From Algoriphagus taiwanensis (lineage in GTDB: Bacteria > Bacteroidota > Bacteroidia > Cytophagales > Cyclobacteriaceae), in contig NZ_BTPE01000008.1 of NCBI RefSeq assembly GCF_036245645.1, forward strand, positions 145,314-209,313: a DNA stretch of 64,000 nt, given 5' to 3'. Of the stretch, positions 35,997 through 44,218 are shown piece by piece (the first letter of the stretch is position 1; the number at the start of each line of letters is the position of its first letter). The translations under genes and the position numbers were made by a program. Under the pieces are notes generated by a model. It saw only the letters and a list, made by a program, of their open reading frames with translations, did not search any database and was not told where the DNA came from.

Positions 35997-36832
35997 GAAA
36001 AACCTTTCTGATTTTTGCGTTTTTTATCGCAATCATCTCTTCTGTCCCGGGACAGGGCCTCGGCGGTCCCGGGACAATCAAGGATGATGGCAGATTTGCA
36101 GCCTCCACCAAACAGCTCAATCAATTTTTCAGAAGATTCAATGGAGAAGAGTCGGTTGATGGCAATACCCGATTTTATCCAGGTGATTCCCTCTATCAAA
36201 ATCCTGCCCTTAGGAAAGGATTTCTCAATATCCTCTTTGATAATCAGACTTCAAGTATTTCCCCGGATGCCAAACAGAAATTCACCCAGTTTGTCCTATC
36301 CGATGTATATCCGCATTACCTGAATTTCCACAGGGAGGGATGGTATGCAGAAGTGGATACGGAGTTTTTTTTCAAAGGAAAAAGAGAAAAAGTTACCCTT
36401 ATCATGAAAATTCAGGCCGAGAGGCTGGGCTTTGAGTGGGTAATCGATCAGGTTATCTTTGAGCCTTTCAAAAATCTATTCAATAAGCCTGTAGGAGAGG
36501 CCAAAGACTTTCTTCACCCTCTCAGTCATGAATTGGGATTCATGAACCTTCGAAGGGCTTTTCAGGATTCAAAACTTCCTGAATCCTTCACCCCCAACTC
36601 CTACAAACCGGATTACCTTTCTGTATTCCTCTACGAAATGAAGCAAAATAACCTCCGTTTCGATACCGTGACCGGAGTGAAATTTCATTTCTTTCAGGTA
36701 AATGGCTGGTATTTTGAAGTAAATCAGTTTAACAGACCGGGATTTAACACCGGCTGGCTCATTTCCAACTTGGTCCAGTTGGGACCCGGAGATAAAGAAA
36801 CCATTCTCAAATACATCTATGACCAGGATTAG
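35993..36832 (+). CDS. exported protein of unknown function
   Basis: 279 residues. Signal peptide ends about SSVPGQ (21). The mature protein has several beta-strands around aromatic pairs (GWYAEVDTEFFFKGKREKVTLIMKIQ; KFHFFQVNGWYFEVNQFNR) and no recognised motif. Start overlaps the upstream stop (ATGA) and its own end overlaps the next start by 14 nt, so all four genes of the operon are tightly linked. Confidence 0.65.
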   Translation: MRKTFLIFAFFIAIISSVPGQGLGGPGTIKDDGRFAASTKQLNQFFRRFNGEESVDGNTRFYPGDSLYQNPALRKGFLNILFDNQTSSISPDAKQKFTQFVLSDVYPHYLNFHREGWYAEVDTEFFFKGKREKVTLIMKIQAERLGFEWVIDQVIFEPFKNLFNKPVGEAKDFLHPLSHELGFMNLRRAFQDSKLPESFTPNSYKPDYLSVFLYEMKQNNLRFDTVTGVKFHFFQVNGWYFEVNQFNRPGFNTGWLISNLVQLGPGDKETILKYIYDQD

Positions 36833-39266
36833 AGTTTTCCTGATTCTATTTTCACTACTTGCTTGTTCCGTGGCAACTCAGGCGCAGACCCTAAAGGGCT
36901 ATTCCAAAGAGCAGGAGAAAGAATTGACTTCCAAAGTAGAAGATCAGGTTCGTTTTCTTGAATTTTTGCTCAATACACTAGGCAAGTCAGAAACCAGCGC
37001 CAGAGACAAAGATGTAATCATCCGCGAAAGCTATCTGAAAATATTTCGGGATGAAAAAGTACAGGTAGAAGACGACCTTCTTGCCGATAGAAAAGTAGTG
37101 ACCAATAAAGACGTCACCGCCTACCTCAAAGACATTGAGTTCTTCTTCAACAATGTAGAGTTCAAATTCAAAATCCGGGAGATCAAACCTGCCCAAAAAG
37201 ATAACGGGGAAGTGTTCTTTCTGGCCTCCATGGACAGAACCATCACTGCCACTGGAAAAGCCGGTGAAAAAATCACCAACACCAAGCCGAGATTTGTTGA
37301 AGTCAACCTGAACGATAAATCCCAAGAGCTGAAAATTGTCAGCATATATACGACCAAGGTCAGCAGAGACGAAGAGTTGACGGCTTGGTGGAGTTCACTG
37401 GATTCAGCTTGGATGGACTATTTCGCCAAGCGGTTTGAAGTTTCACTCGAAGATTCCATTGGATTGGATTTGCTCTACCGCTTTGTAGGGATAGATTCTC
37501 TCGATATTTCAGGGAGAATGGATATTCAGCACCTCAAGCCTCTTTCTGAGCTAAGGGATCTGAAAGTAGTCAATATCAGCCAAACCCAAATTCAGGATCT
37601 CAGCCCGATTTCCAATGTGACCTTTTTGGAAAATCTGGATATTTCCGACACCCCTACAAGAGACATCCAGTTTATTAAATACTCTGATAGACTGAATGCT
37701 TTGGATATCTCCCATACCGAAGTGGATAGTATAGGAGAACTTTTAAATCTAAAGAACCTAAAAACGCTAAAAGCTGAAGGAGCGCCGATCAGCAGCTTCG
37801 CAGTTCTCAACGAGTTTAAAAACCTAGAGAACCTTTATTTAAGTAACAGTGGGTTTAACAATCCTGAGAATATCAAGGAGCTGAAGGCTTTGAAAAATCT
37901 GGACTTGAGCCAAAATTACATGGTCAATTTTTCTTCTTTGGCTGCTTTGACTTCCATACAGAGCCTGAACCTATCCCAAACCAATATTCAGGATCTCAAT
38001 CCACTCGTGAATTTCTCTAATTTGGAGACTTTGGATATCACCAAAACACCGGTAGCCGATATCACGCCCTTGAATGATCTTCCTGCCTTGAAAAAAGTAT
38101 TGGCAGATGAAACCCAACTGAGTACGCTAGCGGCAGATAATTTTGTGAGAAAAAACCCTGAGGTTCTGCTTATTCATCATGTCAAGGATTTGGAATCTTG
38201 GTGGGCTACGCTGACTCCAGGCTGGAAAGAGGGACTCAAACGGGCTAATCCTGCCATTCAGGGAGAAAATCCTGGAATAGAAATATTGACTCAGACAGTC
38301 ACTGTACAGAGTCTGGATATCAGTGCATTGGAAATCTCCACACTCAAACCGGTCATTCGGTTCATTAATCTCACAGAGATCAATATTTCAGACAACCCTA
38401 TCGAAGATCTCCTTCCCCTTTCAGAAGTGAAGACTTTGAAAAAGATTGTGGGGAAAAATACCAAAGTAAGCGACCTGTCTGTTCTCCAAACCAATGAGTT
38501 GCTGGAATCGATTGACTTACAGGGGAGTCAGGTAAAGAGTATCGTCTCTGTCATAAACTTGCCCCAGCTCAACTACCTGAATGTCGATCAAAGTGAGCTC
38601 GATCAGGAAGAAATCCCCGGATTTCTTATTCAAAGGTCTGAAGTAAATGTGATCTACAGATCTGAAGAATTGAGTAAGTGGTGGGAAGACTTGGATTCAA
38701 ATTGGAAAGAATTATTCAGGAAGGAATTTTCACTCCCAGCTGAACCGACAGCCGAGCAGCTGCATTCCCTTACTGCCAAGTCCGAATTATCCTTTCAGCG
38801 GTCTTCAGTGGATAATCTTATTCCCCTTTCGGCTTTTGTGAATCTAAGGTCTTTCAGTCTTTTTGACGCCCCGTTAAGCAGTATAGCTCCAATAAGTGGG
38901 ATGGTTTTGCTGACGAAGCTGACCTTGTCCCAAATGCCTGTAACCGATTTCTTGCCCCTTTCCAATTTGGTCAATCTCGAGGTACTGGATATTTCCAATA
39001 CCGGAATTGAAGAACTGACAGCTATTTCCAATCTGAAAAATCTGAAAAAACTCAATCTCTCTGGAACCAACCTGAAGGCCTTGAAGGGGTTGGAAGGGTT
39101 ATTTGAACTCGAAGAGTTGGATGTTGCCAGTACAAATCTGCGCTCTTTAAAGCCGGTAGAAGGATTGATGCTGAAAAAGCTTTCCTGCTTCAACACCAGG
39201 CTAACATCCAGGGCTGTGGACAACTTTAAAGAAGCAAATCCGGGCTGCGAAGTCAGGTTTTACTAA
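36819..39266 (+). CDS. exported leucine-rich-repeat protein with three WW-x-x-L modules
   Basis: 815 residues. Signal peptide ends near TQAQ (24). An N-terminal domain of about 160 residues is followed by three modules, each starting with a WWxxLxxxW motif (190-198, 461-469, 621-629) and continuing with leucine-rich repeats of the internalin-like type (L-x-x-L-x-x-L-x-I-S-x-T-x-I-x-D). Each LRR block ends in a cap of related sequence (ADNFVRKNPEV at 439-449, GFLIQRSEVNV at 601-611, VDNFKEANPGCEV at 800-812). LRR faces of this type usually bind proteins. There is no C-terminal sorting signal. Last gene of the operon; a binding or sensing role at the surface is the simplest guess. Confidence 0.8.
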   Translation: MTRIRVFLILFSLLACSVATQAQTLKGYSKEQEKELTSKVEDQVRFLEFLLNTLGKSETSARDKDVIIRESYLKIFRDEKVQVEDDLLADRKVVTNKDVTAYLKDIEFFFNNVEFKFKIREIKPAQKDNGEVFFLASMDRTITATGKAGEKITNTKPRFVEVNLNDKSQELKIVSIYTTKVSRDEELTAWWSSLDSAWMDYFAKRFEVSLEDSIGLDLLYRFVGIDSLDISGRMDIQHLKPLSELRDLKVVNISQTQIQDLSPISNVTFLENLDISDTPTRDIQFIKYSDRLNALDISHTEVDSIGELLNLKNLKTLKAEGAPISSFAVLNEFKNLENLYLSNSGFNNPENIKELKALKNLDLSQNYMVNFSSLAALTSIQSLNLSQTNIQDLNPLVNFSNLETLDITKTPVADITPLNDLPALKKVLADETQLSTLAADNFVRKNPEVLLIHHVKDLESWWATLTPGWKEGLKRANPAIQGENPGIEILTQTVTVQSLDISALEISTLKPVIRFINLTEINISDNPIEDLLPLSEVKTLKKIVGKNTKVSDLSVLQTNELLESIDLQGSQVKSIVSVINLPQLNYLNVDQSELDQEEIPGFLIQRSEVNVIYRSEELSKWWEDLDSNWKELFRKEFSLPAEPTAEQLHSLTAKSELSFQRSSVDNLIPLSAFVNLRSFSLFDAPLSSIAPISGMVLLTKLTLSQMPVTDFLPLSNLVNLEVLDISNTGIEELTAISNLKNLKKLNLSGTNLKALKGLEGLFELEELDVASTNLRSLKPVEGLMLKKLSCFNTRLTSRAVDNFKEANPGCEVRFY

Positions 39267-39722
39267 GGAAGGTTTTAGGGCGGCTCCCCATTTTTTATCT
39301 TTCTTGCTTTCCTTGAGGAATTGCTTTAATTGTTGAAAATCAATGGATTGCCCTGTATAAGGGCAAGATTTTCTGAGAGACGGAGAGGTATCTAATGGAG
39401 GAAAGGAAAAAGGGGTAAAAAATTATAGAAAAATCCCTTAATGATTTTTTAGAAAAAAGAATGAGAAAAGTTGCTTAATCACCCTGATCAAAATTACCCA
39501 AGGCACAAGAATAAAAAATACCCACTAGTGGGTATTTTTTTGTTTTCAGACGGATATTTATCCACATTTTGTAATTATACCAATACTGAATTGTCTTATT
39601 CCTTTTGATAATCTTTTAAATAATCTTTTTTTCTGTAGGGAATCTTTCTCGGGTAGTTTTCCCCAAGTCCTTGGCTCGGTCCATTCTGTACTTTTTGAAT
39701 ATATTGCCCCCAAAAACAAGCC
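39267..39722. other. 456-bp spacer with two hairpins
   Basis: No gene is apparent. A perfect 7-bp hairpin, TTGCCCT and AGGGCAA around GTATA, lies at 39348-39366, and an ATACCC hairpin with a T-run near 39.52 kb. The first could be a weak terminator of the LRR operon, since it lacks a good T-run. Confidence 0.55.
39513..39541. terminator. AAATACCC / GGGTATTT hairpin with long T-run
   Basis: Stem arms AAATACCC and GGGTATTT with a 6-nt loop ACTAGT, flanked by A and T runs that make it usable from both strands. Same arms and loop size as the hairpin at 34673-34694 on the other side of the LRR operon. Confidence 0.7.
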
Positions 39723-40658
39723 ATAAACCCTTCGGTTGAAATATCGGTCGTTATCCCCGTTTACAGAGGGCGAACTACTCTGCCTGACTTGATTCATCGG
39801 CTGGGAGAAGTGCTTCGTACGCTCGGAATCACCTTTGAATTGATATTGGTGGATGATGGATGCCCTGAGGATTCCTGGTCCAAAATTTTGGAATGCTCCG
39901 AAACCATGCCTGAACTCAGAGGCATCAAACTTTCCAGAAATTTCGGGCAGCATTATGCCATTACCGCAGGCCTGGACCATTCTCAAGGCGAGTGGGTAGT
40001 CGTGATGGATTGCGACCTCCAGGATCAGCCCGAAGAAATCCCAAGGCTTTATCAAGAGGCCAAAAAAGGATTCGATGTGGTCTTGGCTAGAAGGGTCGAG
40101 AGAAAAGACAGTTTTTTTAGAAAATTGTCCTCAAAACTGTTTTATCGATCCCTTTCCTATCTCACGGGTTCAGAGCAGGATGAAAGCATCGGCAACTTTG
40201 GAATTTATCACCATCGAGTAATTCAGGAGGTGATAGGTATGCGGGAGTCTATCCGATATTTTCCCACAATGGTAAAATGGGTAGGTTTCAGGCAATCCAC
40301 CCTTGCGGTAGCTCACCAAGAGCCTGATTCCGAACGGAAAACATCTTACAATTCCAAAAAACTTTTTAATCTGGCATTGGATATCATGCTCGCTTACAGT
40401 GATAAGCCTATTCGATTGACCGTGAAACTTGGAGTGATACTGGCTCTCACAGGATTTGGATTTGCATTGTTCACCCTTCTCCGTTATTGGCAGGGAGAAA
40501 TCATCGTGGCAGGCTATGCCAGTTTGATTATCTCCATTTGGGTATTGTCAGGTATCCTTCTTATTACTCTCGGAGTAGTAGGACTATATCTTGGCAAAAC
40601 ATTCGAAGGGGTCAAAAATCGGCCAATTTATATCATCGACAAAAAGACCCACTCCTGA
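39723..40658 (+). CDS. GT2 family glycosyltransferase (GtrB/DPM1-like) with two membrane helices
   Basis: Transfers a sugar to a polyprenyl phosphate or lipid-linked acceptor. EISVVIPVYRG, VDDGCPEDSW and VVMDCDLQDQPEEI (the DxD segment) are typical, and two C-terminal helices (about 230-285) match the ArnC/GtrB subfamily. The first beta-strand, ISVVIPVYRG, lies upstream of the first ATG/GTG/TTG in frame (TTG at 39789), so the true start must be earlier; only ATA at 39723 gives a sensible MNPSVEISVV, and an in-frame stop lies just upstream. This points to a rare ATA start or a local sequence error. Confidence 0.75.
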   Translation: MNPSVEISVVIPVYRGRTTLPDLIHRLGEVLRTLGITFELILVDDGCPEDSWSKILECSETMPELRGIKLSRNFGQHYAITAGLDHSQGEWVVVMDCDLQDQPEEIPRLYQEAKKGFDVVLARRVERKDSFFRKLSSKLFYRSLSYLTGSEQDESIGNFGIYHHRVIQEVIGMRESIRYFPTMVKWVGFRQSTLAVAHQEPDSERKTSYNSKKLFNLALDIMLAYSDKPIRLTVKLGVILALTGFGFALFTLLRYWQGEIIVAGYASLIISIWVLSGILLITLGVVGLYLGKTFEGVKNRPIYIIDKKTHS

Positions 40659-40668
40659 TATATCGGAA

Positions 40669-41367
40669 ATGATTCAGCTTCTTCCTTTTGACAGTAATCT
40701 TTTTGGATATTCCGTGGGTTCTTTGCTTTGGGAAGAGACAAGCAAGGAAAGCCTTTTGCTGGAGGAAGCCAAGGATTTTAAGCTGGTCTATATTTTTTCA
40801 GACCAAGCACTTTTTTTCACTCATCCGCACATCTTACAGGTGGATATCAAAATTACCTTCGAGAAGCAGCTGCTCCCTGGTAATCCGGTAAAGGGAATTT
40901 TGCCCTTTGAAAAGGAGCACCTTTTGACCATTACATCGGAAGAAAGAGAAATGCTAAGGTTTTTGGCCTTGGAAAGCGGAAAATTCTCCCGATTTAGGCT
41001 AGATCCCAGACTTACTCATGACGAATTTGAACGCCTTTACCGTTTTTGGATTGATCAGGCCATGATCTCAGGAAATCTCCTTCAGGCAGAAAAGAATAAA
41101 GGCATGGTTTCTTTTTCTCAGAAAAAGGAAAAAGGCAAAATTGAATTGATAGCCGTAAATCCGGAGAATCAACAGATGGGGTGGGGGAAGAAACTGGTTC
41201 AGGCAGCCGAACACCTGCTTTTTGAAAGGGGGGTAAAAACTCTCCAAATTTCAACTCAGGAGTCCAACCTGCCCGCCATGCATCTCTACAAAAATCTGGG
41301 CTATCAAATCACGGAGAAAACCTTTGTTTACCATTATTGGAGAGGAAGCCAATTCATTACCTCCTGA
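40669..41367 (+). CDS. WecD-like dTDP-4-amino-sugar N-acetyltransferase
   Basis: The start MIQLLPFDSNLFGYSVGSL is the hallmark of WecD/RffC-type enzymes, which N-acetylate dTDP-4-amino-4,6-dideoxyhexose. A GNAT motif appears late (VNPENQQMGWGKKLVQAAEHLL). ATG chosen over upstream in-frame codons that run inside the GT2 gene. It is followed by a WecE-like aminotransferase, so the two make a dTDP-4-acetamido-4,6-dideoxy sugar, such as dTDP-Fuc4NAc or Qui4NAc. The dTDP-glucose enzymes RmlA and RmlB are not in the window. Confidence 0.82.
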   Translation: MIQLLPFDSNLFGYSVGSLLWEETSKESLLLEEAKDFKLVYIFSDQALFFTHPHILQVDIKITFEKQLLPGNPVKGILPFEKEHLLTITSEEREMLRFLALESGKFSRFRLDPRLTHDEFERLYRFWIDQAMISGNLLQAEKNKGMVSFSQKKEKGKIELIAVNPENQQMGWGKKLVQAAEHLLFERGVKTLQISTQESNLPAMHLYKNLGYQITEKTFVYHYWRGSQFITS

Positions 41368-41385
41368 TGGACCAAGCTAAGAATT

Positions 41386-42549
41386 ATGATAACTAACCCG
41401 CATCCCATTCCCTTCAATCAGCCCTTTCTTGCCGGTAAGGAATTTGAGTATATGGAATCGGCCATCAGGAAGGAAAAAAAGCTATCGGGCAACGGTCATT
41501 TTACCCGGCTTTGTCAGCAGTTTTTTGAAGAAAAATACGGTTTTGGAAAGTGTTTCCTTAGCACTTCCTGTACGGATGCCTTAGAAATGGCAGCCTTGTT
41601 ATTGGATATTCAGCCGGGCGATGAAGTCATCATTCCTTCCTATACTTTTGTTTCTTCTGCCAACTCTTTCGCACTCAGAGGAGCCAAGATCCGATTTGTC
41701 GACAGCAAATCAGATTTTCCCGGTATGGACGAGTCCAAAGTGGAAGCGCTGATCAATGAAAGGACCAAGGCGATAGTGGCCGTTCACTACGGAGGAGTGC
41801 CTTGCGCTATGGATATCCTGCAAAATCTCTCCAAAAAGCATGGGATTCCTTTGATCGAGGACGCAGCCCAGGCTATTGATTCTTTTTTTGAGGGGAAGGC
41901 CTTGGGTAGCTTTGGAGATCTTGCAGCCTTTAGTTTTCATGAGACTAAAAATATTCACTGCGGTGAAGGGGGAATGCTCGTGGTCAATAATCCCAATCTG
42001 GTAAAGCGTGCTGAGGTGATTTGGGAAAAGGGTACAGACCGGGCTGCTTTATTTCGGGGGGAAATTGACAAATACGGGTGGAAAGACCTCGGTAGTAGTT
42101 TTTTGCTTTCAGAGCTTCAGGCTGCTTACCTATTTGCGCAGCTTGAAAACTTGAAAATCATCCAGTTTCGAAGGAAAATGATTTGGGAAGATTATGCAGC
42201 TTGGTTTTCGGGCAGGCAAGATCAAATTCAAGTTCTCCCTATACCTTATTTGAAAAGCTTGGAGGATTCAATAAAGGACCTTGGAAAAGTGGAGACTCAG
42301 ACTCAACCCGGAAATCATCATGTATTCTACCTCTTGTTTGAAACCCTTGAATACCGTCAGGAATGTATCCGAAGATTAAAGGAAAAGGGGATTTTGGCTG
42401 TATTTCATTACCAAAGCCTGCACAAGAGCGAGTATATTCAAAAACATCAGCCCGAGGAATACTTCCGAGATCTTCCCAATTCGGATCGCTTCACCGATTG
42501 CCTTCTTCGACTCCCTTTGTTCTACGAACTACCGGATCTAACGAAATAG
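41386..42549 (+). CDS. WecE/RffA-like PLP-dependent sugar aminotransferase
   Basis: Makes dTDP-4-amino-4,6-dideoxyhexose from the 4-keto sugar, with glutamate as donor. The fold type I DegT/DnrJ/EryC1/StrS marks are PGDEVIIPSYTF (77-88), the PLP Asp in IEDAAQA (157-163) and the PLP lysine K188 in FSFHETKNIHCGEGG. The RffA-type phrase HETKNIHCGEGGML is diagnostic of this subgroup. Length of 387 residues is normal. It pairs with the acetyltransferase gene 18 nt upstream. Confidence 0.92.
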   Translation: MITNPHPIPFNQPFLAGKEFEYMESAIRKEKKLSGNGHFTRLCQQFFEEKYGFGKCFLSTSCTDALEMAALLLDIQPGDEVIIPSYTFVSSANSFALRGAKIRFVDSKSDFPGMDESKVEALINERTKAIVAVHYGGVPCAMDILQNLSKKHGIPLIEDAAQAIDSFFEGKALGSFGDLAAFSFHETKNIHCGEGGMLVVNNPNLVKRAEVIWEKGTDRAALFRGEIDKYGWKDLGSSFLLSELQAAYLFAQLENLKIIQFRRKMIWEDYAAWFSGRQDQIQVLPIPYLKSLEDSIKDLGKVETQTQPGNHHVFYLLFETLEYRQECIRRLKEKGILAVFHYQSLHKSEYIQKHQPEEYFRDLPNSDRFTDCLLRLPLFYELPDLTK

Positions 42550-42598
42550 ATTCTATCGAATTTGAAAAATTGACCTATGATTTCAATTCTTTACTTAG

Positions 42599-42738
42599 GT
42601 TCAATGTTCATTGTTCAGAGTTCAGGGTTCAGTCACGAACCCTGAACTCTTCAACCTTCCCACCTGTCAATGCTTCACTTTAATCTTTAAACTCCCTAAT
42701 TTTCCAATCTTCTACTATTTCAATTTTCCAATCCGAAT
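42599..42738. repeat. phase-locked 7-bp tandem array upstream of a membrane-protein gene
   Basis: Five consecutive GTTCANN words in exact 7-bp register (42599-42633), then two NNNGAAC words (CACGAAC, CCTGAAC), then a decaying A/T-C-rich run to 42738, one base before the ATG of the next gene. The open frame could be extended into this array, but the extension is compositionally array DNA, not protein. Confidence 0.7.
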
Positions 42739-42739
42739 A

Positions 42740-44218
42740 ATGCCCAAACTCCTTCCCGTCTCAACCCTGATCTGTCTGGCTTTAATTCTAGTTGGGATCA
42801 ATCGGGGTTTTGATGTTTCAGACGAGGGTTTTTATGTCTTATTGGCTCATCCCTTTCAGGAAAATCAAAGCGGAATCTTCAATTACGACCTCTTTTTCAA
42901 GCTTTTTTACCAATTCACAGGGATTCACTTTGGAATTGTCGGTTTGCGGATTCTCCGGCTATTGAGCTATGGACTGGGAGCTTTTGCTTTGGCAGTATTC
43001 TACAGAAATGTAGGGTCAGAAAATCAGCTTTCCCCAAAAATCTTCCTCCTTTCCCTTTTGGGACTCTTTGCCGGGTATGGATTTCTTCCCGCAAGCTTGT
43101 CCTACAATCATCTTTCTGTGGTTTTAGCTGCCTTCTGGCTGGCACTGATTTCATCTCAGGGTTTCGTTTGGAAAAAATGCCTGTGTATAGGTCTCCTGAT
43201 TGCTTTGTTGGTCTATGTGAAAGTGACAACAGCCCTGCTGATAGGCGTCCTCACCTTGGGCATTTGGGTTTTTGAGAAAAGGCTGAATGGAAAAGCTTTG
43301 CTTAGCCTGATTATTCCTTTTTTTGCCTTGGAGGTCTTGTTTTTCTCGACCTTGGGCCAAAGCGCCATCTTTCGGCTACAAGAAGGGCTTGCGGTACAAA
43401 CAGCCCGTGCCGATTATCATTGGTGGACTCTGATCAAGCATACTGCTGTGGGAGGCTTTTGGTGTCTGTTGGTTTTTGGGAACGCATTTCTGGTTTTTCG
43501 AATGATCAAAAAGCCAATTTTTCAGGCTTTACTTGTTCTTCCTTCCTTTCTGCTTGTTTTCTTCCTGACTAGGGTTACCGAAGAATGGAATCACTTTTTT
43601 TTGCTGAGTGCAGCAGTCGTATGGGCTTTGCTTTTTGCCCAATCAAGATTCTCCCAACTTGCTTCTCAGGCACAAGTCTGGACTTTACTTCTCTTGGTCT
43701 TCCCTTTTGTCTTGCACTTGGGCAGCAACGTGTACTGGCTGAGAATAGGGATTCATTACCTTGTGTTTTGGATATTGGCCTGGTTGATTTGGGAGAAAAA
43801 TCAAGGATTGCAAGTGGGAAAATGGGTAAACTATGGATTAGCTGGGGCAAGCTTAGTTTGGGTGTTCAATGGACTTTGGTGGCATCCCTTTGAGCAAAAG
43901 GAGCTTTGGAAGAATACGGAATCATGGGAATATATGCCCGGAAAAACCATCCTTCTGACTCCCGATCAGCTATTTTCCTTGGAAAAGCTCCAAACTGAAG
44001 TAGGAGAGGAGGAGGAGGTTCTTGCTGCCTATCGCATTTCCGGTATTCCTTTTCTCCTCGGAAAGACCCTACCCAAAAGCCCGGGTTTTTGGGATCAGGA
44101 GCAATTATCCTATTTTTTTCCTAAAGGAGATGATGGAAAAGTTATTCTCTATCATCCTATTCAGGACTTGCCGGATCATTTCTCTAATGATCATATAATC
44201 ATAAATTCGTGGGAATGA
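42740..44218 (+). CDS. polytopic membrane protein, GT-C-like glycosyltransferase candidate
   Basis: About ten to twelve hydrophobic helices over 492 residues. After the first helix it has FDVSDEGFYVLLAHPFQ, an acidic loop like the catalytic first periplasmic loop of GT-C enzymes using polyprenyl-phosphate sugars. It follows a spacer with a 7-bp array and overlaps the next membrane-protein gene by ATGA. Likely acts on the periplasmic side, by analogy; a related fold with another job is possible. Confidence 0.6.
   Translation: MPKLLPVSTLICLALILVGINRGFDVSDEGFYVLLAHPFQENQSGIFNYDLFFKLFYQFTGIHFGIVGLRILRLLSYGLGAFALAVFYRNVGSENQLSPKIFLLSLLGLFAGYGFLPASLSYNHLSVVLAAFWLALISSQGFVWKKCLCIGLLIALLVYVKVTTALLIGVLTLGIWVFEKRLNGKALLSLIIPFFALEVLFFSTLGQSAIFRLQEGLAVQTARADYHWWTLIKHTAVGGFWCLLVFGNAFLVFRMIKKPIFQALLVLPSFLLVFFLTRVTEEWNHFFLLSAAVVWALLFAQSRFSQLASQAQVWTLLLLVFPFVLHLGSNVYWLRIGIHYLVFWILAWLIWEKNQGLQVGKWVNYGLAGASLVWVFNGLWWHPFEQKELWKNTESWEYMPGKTILLTPDQLFSLEKLQTEVGEEEEVLAAYRISGIPFLLGKTLPKSPGFWDQEQLSYFFPKGDDGKVILYHPIQDLPDHFSNDHIIINSWE

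Noticed and set aside
42611..42739. N-terminal extension of the membrane-protein gene
   Set aside because: The extra codons lie within the 7-bp array and read as low-complexity; the first membrane helix starts just after the ATG at 42740.
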